Shown here: piece by piece, positions 38,370-48,253 of the stretch
Layout: every line of letters starts with the position of its first letter
Position numbering within the stretch: position 1 is the stretch's first letter
The notes under the pieces: generated by a model
The model's input: only the letters and a program-made list of their open reading frames with translations
Told to the model about the DNA's origin: nothing
Database searches by the model: none
Assembly: GCA_013180625.2 (NCBI GenBank)
Contig: SNVD02013855.1
Coordinates: forward strand, 1 to 64,000
Direction: 5' to 3'
Source of the DNA: Boswellia sacra
Taxonomy: Eukaryota > Streptophyta > Magnoliopsida > Sapindales > Burseraceae
Length of the DNA stretch: 64,000 nucleotides
Position numbers and translations under genes: made by a program

Positions 38370-38923
38370 TAGGAATGACAAAACGACCCGATTGGGGTTG
38401 AGGACTCGGAAAACCCAGACATTCGGAGTTGGAGACTTGCCCAAAAATTGGGGAAATTTGTTGGGGGCTCGGAATTGAAGCTGGGATATGCAATTGAAAT
38501 TAAAATTATGTCAAATTAATTTCATGTCGTTAGTTTTTTATACTTACTTATCTTTTTAAAATAGGCTAACAGCCCAAGGCCTCAAGCCTAGCCCAACCGA
38601 TGCCAAAATTTAAAAAATTAAATGACTTCAAAAAGAAAATGCTACGCTCGAGGTTTGAACTTCTCCTTAGTTTTTGAAACATCACAGAATGCTGCCTCTC
38701 AGCTATAATCCATTTTACTAGTACCGTTGAATCCCAAAAATATATATAAATCACTAAATGTATCATTATTTTTTTAAAAAAAAATACAACATGGTTTTAA
38801 CCCTAGGTTACTAGAAAACTCAACCCTGGCCCCAAGAAAAAAATTATATAGAATTTCCCGGAGCTAGATTAAAAAATTGGAGACCGTGGACCACTGGCCA
38901 GGTCTTAGGTTTTGCCATCCCTA
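38370..38923. mobile_element. hAT-like non-autonomous element
   Basis: A 554-bp insertion relative to X1 and X2. Its left end TAGGAATGACAAAAC is matched inverted by the right end GTTTTGCCATCCCTA. The flanks GAGTGGAG (38362-38369) and AGGTGAAG (38924-38931) are diverged copies of the GGGTGAAG found once at the empty sites (about 31346 and 16982), an 8-bp target duplication. The TAGGGATGGCAAAAC-type end is common in plant hAT-derived elements. The short minus-strand frames inside are not recognisable. Confidence 0.65.
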
Positions 38924-39634
38924 AGGTGAAGAGGTGGTGTGATGCGAGATGAGACGAGATTAAAAATGGGGTGTTGATGTTACTAAATGCAAATCTGGCG
39001 GCAAAGTTTACTAAGTTTAATTAAATACGCTCACCTTCTCGCCCTAAACGTTTCACTCTCCAAAATTAATTTTTTAGATAAACTTATTAAGCTTTTAGCT
39101 ATAATTAAAAATTAACGACTATATATATTTATACTATTTTAAATAATATTACAAAAATAAATTCAAATGGTTTTAACAAAATTATAAAACATATAACTTA
39201 TTTAAAATTTAAGCATAAAATTTATATTTCTCAAATTGATCAGTGATTGCATGAAATTAATCCAATATTAATTATAAAAATTTGTGCTTAATAGTCAATT
39301 AATATTAAGTATTTGGAATTGGAACACTCAAATCAAGTTTTCATTGGAAGTTGGTGAGCAAAAGATATATCACCATCAACTACCACGGCTGACAATTAGC
39401 CCAATAATTAAAGAGTCAACTGAGAAATTAGTGTTAGGCCAAATTTCTACAAGAAAAGAAATTATTGATTACTTTCCTTTAGCAATTTTTTTGGGGAAAA
39501 ACTTTAACTATACGCACGAGAGGGCTTTACCAAAGATTTACTTAAACTTTACATATATATTGGTTATGGTTGGTTAGGGTTTTACTGTTGAACCTAAAAC
39601 ACCAAATTTTACTAAATTTAATTTATATTACAAA

Positions 39635-40075
39635 CAATGGCATTGCCAGAACATTGAACTAGTGGGGGTAAACTTTGATCAATGATGAAAAAAAATTATA
39701 TTATTCTTTGGTAGGTCCTAAATAAAAATAAATGACTTGTAGTTATTGTGCAAAAACAGTGCAATTGACGTGAATTTTAAAAAGTTTTGGATTTAAGGTT
39801 GAGAAATAAGTTTCCATTGCTCAAGTTAGAAGAGTAATTTACATGTAAAAGAAAATAATAAAATTATTTACTTTTGGTTGAAAATAAAATTTGTACTTTA
39901 GTGGAATGATTGAAACAATTTGATCAATATATACATCTAAGAAATTTTGGTTGTTGTGGGAGCAATAAGAAAGCATGAAAATATAGAGGAGAAATAAATA
40001 TTAGGCCTAAATACAATTTTTATATTTTATAAAAATTAGTGGGGGCAAATATTTGTTAGTCGCGCTCCAATACTG
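39635..40075. mobile_element. hAT MITE with perfect 8-bp target duplication
   Basis: A 441-bp insertion flanked by ATTACAAA (39627-39634 and 40076-40083). X2 has the empty site with one ATTACAAA near 31921. The left end CAATGGCATTGCCAGAA and the inverted right end CAGTATTGGAGCGC are degenerate forms of the widespread plant hAT end CAGTGGCGGAGCCAG. Both carry the subterminal AGTGGGGG motif also seen near the ends of the large hAT element at 46786-51938, so they may share a transposase. Its interior resembles, inverted, parts of the WAT1 pseudogene 2 introns (44050-44230, 45420-45560). Confidence 0.75.
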
Positions 40076-40644
40076 ATTACAAATAAACTTTAATATAATT
40101 GATTTACACACAAGACACCGAAGGACCACTCGCATTCAAGACCTCAGTATGAGCACTACATTTTTCATAACTCATGCACTAAGCTTGTTACAATTTCTCC
40201 ACTTGCTTCACTCGAGTGTGTTTGTTGACTCTTACTTGTACATACAACACTAAAACAGTTTCTCTCTACGTCACTCGCACAATACTTGCAATATCTTAGC
40301 ATATTTTTACTCTATTAACCCTAACTGACTTAGCTACTAACTCCTAGCATGACTTACTTTACTTGCACTTGCAGCCTTTATTTATACTTGTGCATGTCAG
40401 TTTTGAACTGATCTTGAACCTTTTAGCATGGCGGTGATGGATAATCTTGAAGCTTCTTATCAACCTTCCAAGTTGTAAGATTTTTACCAAGCTATGGTTG
40501 CAAAATTTTAACATCAAAAAATTAGGGTCGTGAAGTCTTAGTTAGTAGAAAATATGATGGTGCTTCTACATAAACCGAGAGTGTGTATTAACTTCTAACA
40601 TTTACCGTGACAGTGTCTCTCATACATTAATCGATGATGGCAGC

Positions 40645-42048
40645 TGTCACAGGACTTTTTTCTGATATACGGATTGCCCTACGATAGCACTAAGCACCTA
40701 CTTAGCCAGCTACTCGATAAATTGCATTCTTGACCACCCGAGGTTAACAAGCAAATTTTGCATGTAATGTACACAAAAATTTTTCGAGACAAGGCACAAG
40801 GAATTTACGGAAGCACCAACTTTCAACTTTTCTTTATTCCCTCAAAGAAAAGATTACAAATGCTACCCCAAGGTATTTGGGCTGGAAACACACTCTAGCC
40901 TACTCACACAAGCTACAAGCACAATTGCTTCCCTAAGCAATTCTCTCAATGCGTGTACTCTCTTGTTGTATCTAGTTCTGTTTAGTTCTAGCCCTCACCA
41001 TTGGTATAATTTATAGGCAAAACACCAACCAACATCCCTGGTTGATAGGTCATAAATCCATGTGCTGCACGCCATATGGTCCATGTAGTTGACAACCCCA
41101 ACTACTAGGCAAGGTGACGCGCTCCTACGCTGCCACACACTTTCTCCACTACCCATGAATGGAGATCATGATATGGAACATGGAAATAACTACCTCAAGC
41201 CACTTCCCACTTCATATGGAACATGTGAATGACTACCTCAAGAAACTACCCACTTCCTCTCACAAGCATCCCCCACTACCCATGAGTGGAGATCATGGCC
41301 TTGAATCATGGGACTAACTTCTCAAGTAACTACCTACTTTCACTCCTACAATTTGGGACATGATTGAATCCACTCAACCACCAAGTTAGTAGGAAAGTGC
41401 AACCCACCATTTGTGCTGCCACTTCCTACACTTTAGGAAATGCCCACTTGCCCATTATGTCCTTCATTTTAGGACACCATATCCCTCCATACATGTGCCA
41501 TGATTCATGCCCACTAACACCACCAATTTGCACCATGAACTGCCGCTACGCGCCATGTCGCCCGATGCCATGCGCCATGTTGCTGCATAGTTATGCGCTG
41601 CCTGTACGCGTGCTCGCTGCCTCGCAAGCGTCCCAACCCGCATGCGTGCATGTGCTAGTGTAGTTGCACTACGTTGCCCCAATGTATGCGTTGCATCATT
41701 GTGTCTCGCCCAACTCCCGTGTGTATTCCACACATCACGCCTGTAACTCGTGCGTGCACGTTATCCTGTTATGCCACGCCCATCTCCATGCGCGTGCCAC
41801 ATTACGCCCGCTACCCGTGCGTGCGTATTGCTTCGTTGTGCTTCACATCCCCCTGTGTTAGCGTTTACATTGCTTTACGCTTCGCCTTACGCATCAATGC
41901 CTCTATCACGCCACGCAACGTCTCCGCACCTTGCTTAAGCATTCACTCGTATGCTTCTCGTAGGCATGCACCCTTGCAGCCCCATCCAAGCCATGGCATA
42001 GCACAAGGCATGCTATGCCAGCCATGTGCGAATATTAAGGGTGTAACA
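40645..42048 (-). mobile_element. Solo LTR, probably Gypsy-type
   Basis: A 1404-bp insertion between parts of the WAT1 exon 7 region that are adjacent in relatives. Its ends are TGTCACAGG and GGTGTAACA (inverted TGT...ACA termini). The flanks are GCAGC (40640-40644) and GTAGC (42049-42053), a 5-bp target duplication with one transition. Orientation is set as minus because CTATAAATTA (about 41010-41019, minus strand) could be the TATA box after a U3 of about 1 kb. The U3 part 41500-42030 is unusually GC-rich with many TGCG/CGCA words. The open frames in it (up to 159 codons) are by-products of that composition. No internal retroelement sequence flanks it. Confidence 0.65.
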
Positions 42049-42053
42049 GTAGC

Positions 42054-45000
42054 CTTGCAGATTCATCCTCAACAACTGTTGTGGCAATTGAGGCAGATAC
42101 AGTTGCAACTTCTTCTGATCTTTGCCCATTTCTTTGAGTTATTAGGCGTTTAAACTCCTTAGTTTTTGCCCACAAAAACAAGTACAACCCAACAAATATT
42201 GTGACCGACCATAGCAACCTGATCAGTTGAATAAGTTTAATATTTATAACTCTTAATTAATTCTAACAATCAAATTTAATATATTAGGAAATAATCAAAT
42301 TTTTGGGATATATATGATAACTAGATTTTTATTCATAAATTGAGTATTTTAGGCTTTAAATTTGGTTAGTTTTAAGGTATCATTGTGCTTTTTTGTGTGT
42401 TTTATGTTTTGTAAGCAGTTAGAAAGGAATTTGAATCAATTCAGATGAATTTTAGAGAAAATTTGGAGTTCATGCATAAATCGTGCAAGTTTTGTGCTCA
42501 ACATATCAGACCCAGAGTTTAAAAGGTTGTGCATATTTTGAAGCTAGAAATTAGATTTTGGACAGTGACCATTGCGTCCTCGCACATGTCAACATGCAGC
42601 TCGCGCAAGTGTGAATCTAGAGAATTTATATTTTCCAAATCCGATTCAAATTAGGATTTTTGATATAATTTGAAATATAAACTGAGACTGAGAAGTGATA
42701 TTCATATTAGTCCTTAATTAAATTACTAAGAATTGGCATAAGATAGAGATGTTTATTTGATTTGGGCAGTCTTATTGAATTATTTATACTTAATAGGTAT
42801 TCATAGGTTGTTAGAATTGACAGAGATGTAATTCTGGCTTATTAATATATATTATTGTTGTTTGAGAAAGAATAACAATTAATTTAGTGAAATTGACTAA
42901 TAACATAGGAATAAATATTGATGGCATTGAATTGGAGAATTAGAATGGATGAATTTAGGTGAAATTTGGCACCCTAGAGTTTAGTTACATCAAATTTTCA
43001 TAATTTGATTTCGTTGCTATTATTTAGTTGTTTAAATTTTATTTTAGTGTAAATTTATTTAATTTTACATCAAATTGTCATTCATTTATCATTATTCAAT
43101 TGGGTTAGAATAAAATTGGTAATTCGTAATCCAATCTTCGTGGAAACGATAGTTCACTCTCTACTTTATTACTTTTTTTATAATATTTGTACACATGAGG
43201 ATTTTGCATAACAATATATATAGTATAATTAATTAACATAGCTTACATTCCACGTGTGAGATCTTCACCAAGTATGAGAGCTCCTCATATGGCCACGAAT
43301 ATGAGAGACAAAGTGTTAAACATTAGAGGATAAGTTGGGACTCTTTTTGCAATTGCCTTTGTCACTAAACAGAAGGTTACAACTGTAGCCATTGCTCTCT
43401 GCATGCATGCATGTTGAAATTTAATCAGTTATTATCAAATCATATCTTAATATTTATTTCATTAATAAATTATTCTTTTAAACTTTTTTAGTTCAATCTC
43501 ATCGATCGATTTTTAAATATTTAATAAAAGAGAAAATTAAAGCTTGTCGAGGAAACTATAGTGAGTAGCTACAAATTCCAGGCTAATCTTCAGGAAAACT
43601 TTTGTCTATCCATAGGCATAATCATATCACCATTGATTGTATGATTGCTATGATACATGTTAACATCGTCGCTGAATATTTGAATGGAAATACTTTAAGC
43701 AATTTCTTCCTTTTCAATGCCCAATACAAAACAATAATGATGATGATGATGATAATAATAGTAGAGAGAAAAATATGTGCAAATTAAAAATATTAATTTT
43801 ATTCAAAAAGAACTAAAGCCTTATCCCAAAATTGGATTAAAATTAATTAATTTAAAAGGGAGAAAGTCGAACAATAGTATTACCTTTTTTTTCCGATATA
43901 ATAATATCAATACTTAATTTCTCAAAAAAATTAATTAATCTAAGAAACTTATGTTAAAAATTAATAAAATTTTGATTTTAAAAATAGTTTTCCATCAATG
44001 AATCATAGTTAATAGCTAGGTCGTGTGATTTATTTTTAGCTAAAATAAACAATTTTATTATTTTGTTTTACATCTAAATTACTTTTCTAACTTTAACAAT
44101 GAAAACTTATTTCTTAAACCTTAAACCCAAAACTTTTGAAAATGCACGTCTATTGCACTATTTTTGCACGATAGCTATAAGTCTTTTTATTTATTTATTT
44201 ATTTAGGACCTACTAAAGAATAATATAACTTTTTTTCAACATGGATCAAAGTTCTCAAAAAGAATATAATTGATGCAAGAAACTTACATTAAGAATTAAT
44301 AAAATTTTTTAATTAAATTTTTTTTCCATTAATGACTCGTAGCTAATAGCTAGGTTGTGGGATTTTTTTCGTACTTTTTCTGTTCAATGAATTACATATT
44401 TGTATGTCTACTGAGTAATTACATGAATTTATTATTTCATATGTGCCGAGTACAAAGTTAATTCAGTAAAATTTAAATTTGTGAGTCTACTAATTGAAAG
44501 AAGGAATATATATAACATAACACTCAATATAAATAGTTGGGTTGAGAATTAAACACCAATATAATGATGGTATGAATAATGTTTTAGGAACATATTTAAA
44601 CTCCAGTTGATTTTTAATATATTAAATAATATGAGTTTAAAATGAGTATTTAAGAAGTTATAAAATAGAGATGCAGTGAGAGTGAAATATACCTAAACAA
44701 TGTACCAACTAGCATAAGATAAGCAACTGCCTAAAACCATCAAAGAGCCCCTCGTCAATGAGGTTTAGATGCTTTCAAATCTAAACGATAGCCAAGTTTA
44801 TTGGGAAATAAATAAAACTTTTTGGCCTTTGTATAGACTAGTCATCGAAATTCCTCCTACATATAGTATTACTCCCAATGTCTTCATCTTTCCTTTCTTA
44901 GTTATTCAGTCCAAGTTTCTCGATTCTGTAATTAATTAAAACAATTTGATTAATCTCTTATTAATTAATTAGTACTAGGATAATAAAATTCTATTTATAT

Positions 45001-46335
45001 GACTAACTTCATACAAACCTACTCAGTGAGTTGACAAAATAAAATATATACAATGGATGTACCTGATAATAATGGAGAAAGGAAAAGTGACAATTGCAAG
45101 TAAGTAGAGGAAGTTGATAGCATATGTGGCTGTTGTATATCAGAGACAATAATAATATAGTCTCATGGCTACTGTTATTCTGCATTTCCATCCTCCGACA
45201 TATATATTTGCAATATTATTATATTAATACTTAATTTCTCAAAAAAAAATTAATACAAGAAACTTATGTTAAAAATTAATAAAATTTTGATTTTAAAAAT
45301 ATTTTTCCATTAATGACTCGTAGCTAATATCTAGGTCGTGTGATTTATTTTTAACAAAAATAAACAATTTTGTTATTTTCTTTTACATGTAAATTACTTT
45401 TCTAACTCTAACTAACAATGAAAACTTATTTCTTAATCTTAAATCCAAAGCTCTTCAAATACACGTTAATCGCACAGTTTATACACAATATAAGTCATTT
45501 TATTTATTTATTTGAGACATACTAAAGAATAATATAATTTTTTTTTCAACATTGATCAAAGTTTGCAAAAAGAATATAATTGATACAAGAAACTTATGTT
45601 AAAAATTAATAAAATTTTAATTTTAAAAAAATTTCCATTAATGACTTGTAGCTAACAGCTAGATTGTTGGATTTTTTTCTGTAATTTTTTCATTCAATGG
45701 ATTACTTACTTGTATATATACTGACTCATTACATGTATTTATTATTTCATATGTGCTGGGTACAAATTGAAAGAAGGAATATATATAACATAATCCCCTT
45801 TATAAAAATAGTTGGATTGAGAATTAAAGACCAATATTATGATGATATGCATAATGTTTTAGGAACATATTTAAAATCTTGTTGAGTTGTAAAATATTAA
45901 ATAATAAGAGTTTAAAATGAGCATTAAAAAGTTATAAAATAGGGATCTAGTGAGAGTGAAATATACCTGAACAACATACCAAGTAGCATAAGATAAAGCA
46001 ACTGCCTACAAGCATTAAAGAGCCCTTATTCCAGTGAGGTTTAGATGCTTTCAAATCTAAATGAGGGCTAAGTTTATCATGAAACAAATAAAACTTTTTG
46101 CCTTTATATAGACTAGTCATCAGAGCTCCTCTTACACATAGTATTACTCCCAATGTCTTCATCTTTCCTTCCTTAGTATTCAGTCGAAGTTTCTCGATTT
46201 TGCAATTAATTAAAACAATTTGATTAGTCTCTTATTCATTAATCAATTAGTACTATAATCTAATTAACATATGAAACAATTGACTACCATGCTCAATACA
46301 TCTTGTGAACATCCCCACCATTTCTTCATAACAGT
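42054..46335 (-). pseudogene. WAT1-related (EamA) transporter pseudogene 2, rearranged
   Basis: Remnants in descending order are part of exon 1 (46335-about 46270, MTVMKKWWGCSQDVL), exon 4' (46199-45967), exon 3 (45179-45063), exon 4 (44925-44693), exon 5 (about 43717-43548), exon 6 (43398-43247) and exon 7 (42218-42054). Exon 2 and most of exon 1 are missing and exon 4 occurs twice. Lesions: acceptor CAG to CAA and a 1-nt insertion in exon 4', a nonsense codon in exon 3, several stops including a final-codon TAG in exon 4, stops and a GT-to-AC donor in exon 5, a TGA (43287-43285) in exon 6, and a solo LTR in exon 7. Exon 6 here keeps the TYPLMFN segment missing from pseudogene 1. A WAT1-family origin is clear; function is excluded. 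Confidence 0.8.
43920..46200. repeat. Tandem duplication of about 1.27 kb inside WAT1 pseudogene 2
   Basis: The exon 4 donor recurs 1274 bp away (44693 and 45967). The segment before it, with ATTAATAAAATTTTGATTTT, AGCTAATAGCTAGG and TTATTATTTCATATGTGC, occurs at about 43940-44690 and again at 45235-45960. Within each copy a shorter repeat of the same words appears a second time (44265-44370 and 45575-45690). Confidence 0.75.
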
Positions 46336-47399
46336 CATCCCTTGCATAAATTTTTAATTTTTTTTCTGATGCAAATGATGGAGAACATCACTGATGGAGG
46401 AAATTAGTAATTTAAAGGAAAGAGATGGGATGAGTGGAGGGTCATGTTGTGTTTGTTTTTGTAGACAAAAAGAGTTAAATGAAGAATTAGATTCAAAATA
46501 GCATTGGCAATTCAAAGACGCTAAAACGGTTACAAATTCTATATAAATCCTATCTAGGAAACTCTCTGTGTCAGACTCTTATCCCTCATATGCTAGCTTC
46601 CTTTCCATTGTTGCTTTTATTAATTTCATATATTTACATTATGAACACTCTATTTGCTAACTAGTAACTACACGCGCTTGTGCTTATCTCTCCTTGATGA
46701 CACCCAAATCGTGACTTCTCATGAGTGTGATCATAATTGATTAATTCTTCATTAAAAAAAATGATTATTCTTTTATACCGACAAGCAGGGACGAAGGGAC
46801 ATTGGGATGAGTGGGGGCAATTGCCCCCACTGAATTTGAAATAAAATAAGAAGTTTATACGTGTGGGCTTTTGAATATCTTAGCCCATTTAATATTTATT
46901 GAACCTACCAATATCTTTTTCAAATTTGGATTTGTCTCATGTCTTATTGGGTTTCAACAACTCATTTGTTGCAAAATTATAGCCCACTTCAACTTTTTAT
47001 TAAATCCCAATTTAACAATACTTTTGGCCCACTTCAATTTTTATATTACTTCTCAATTTAAACATAATATGACCCGCCCAACTTACAGTGAATCAACTAA
47101 ACTCACTAATGATGGCTGACCCTACTTGCAGTTTTTTATTCTCACTTTTGTCACTTTGTACTTTCTTTGTCTTATTCAGTTACTTTTAGTCATAGATTTC
47201 CTACAAAGTAACCCTATTTTGGACATTTCTCTTTCAAGACTTCAAATTTGAGGTAAACTAATAATTTTTTTCATTCTCTCCATTCTTTATTGTTATTTGA
47301 AAATTTATTTTCGCTTATTTAGTTAATTTTTTTATAGTATTATTACTTTGTGAAATTTGCAATGTTTAATAACACATCTAATATTTAAATTATGTTAAT

Positions 47400-48235
47400 T
47401 AGTGATAATCTAAAGTTTTAATATTTTTGCTTAGAAAATAATCTATTTGTTAATTAGATGAATATCTATAATTATTCATTAGTTTAATAACATATATTAT
47501 ATTTAAATGATAGTTAATTAGTAATAATCTAATGTTTAAAACATAATCTATTTATTAATTAGTTTAACAAATACATGTATAATGTATTCATTAGGCTAAT
47601 AACATATAAAAATTTAATTGATAATTAATTAGTGAAAATCTAAGGTTTTATTACTTTTGCTTGTAAACATAATCTATTTATTAATTAGGTTACTATATAC
47701 AATTATTCACTAAGCTAATAGCCTCATAACATATATAAAATTCAATTGACAATTAATTAGTGATAATCTAAAGTTTTATTACTTTTGCTTAATTAGAAAC
47801 ATAATCTAATTATTAATTAGTTGAATACATACATTTATTCATTAGATAATAAATGAGTCATAATCTAAAGTTTTAATATTTTTTCTTAGAAACATAATCT
47901 TTTTATTAATTAGTTGAGTATATATACATTTATTCATTAGATAATTAATAAGTCATAATATAAGATTTTATTACTTTTGCTTAGAAAAATAATCTATTTA
48001 TTAATTAGTTGAATATATTATGTTTATTCATTAGATAATTAATGAGTCATAAGCTAAGGTTTTAATATTTTTTGCTTAGAAACATAATCTATTTATTAAT
48101 TAGTTTTATGTATACATTTATTCATTACGCTAATAACTTTTTTAATATTTAAATGATAGTTAATTAGTTGCAATCTAAAGCTTTATTACTTTTTGTTAGA
48201 AACATAATTTGTCTATTCATTGATTTAACATTTAA
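47400..48235. repeat. Subterminal minisatellite of the hAT element
   Basis: About eight degenerate copies of a unit around ACATAATCTATTTATTAATT, followed by a TTTATTCATTAG word and a CTAAAGTTTTA word. Anchors fall near 47438, 47541, 47668, 47800, 47892, 47988, 48082 and 48202, so the spacing varies from about 92 to 132 bp. It ends just before the transposase start. Repeated subterminal motifs often serve as transposase binding sites in hAT elements. Confidence 0.7.
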
Positions 48236-48253
48236 ATTTAATTTTGAAATAGC

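Larger units (their letters stand above)
36455..40411. repeat. Duplicated non-coding block X3
   Basis: 36470-36650 matches 14885-15350 of X1 (ATAAGCTGAGTA, GAAAAAACACATACTATG, CCGCCGTAAAG). After an inserted gene fragment, 36951-38360 follows X1 and X2 closely (GAGCCGAAAGT-like site near 37070, AAGTGTACATGTCCCTCCAAC near 37669). Two transposons (38370-38923, 39635-40075) interrupt it. 38960-39630 and 40076-40411 resume homology with X2 and with 18505-18707. No coding region seen; the 97-codon plus frame at 39284-39577 is not conserved in X2. Confidence 0.65.

Noticed and set aside
41364..42217. Cluster of overlapping open frames up to 159 codons on both strands
   Set aside because: They lie in the GC-rich U3 of a solo LTR, where stop codons are rare by composition. 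Only the part above 42054 is real coding remnant (WAT1 exon 7).
46871..47119. 82-codon plus-strand frame near the hAT left end
   Set aside because: It lies in the untranslated leader of the element, lacks any known domain and ends before the minisatellite.
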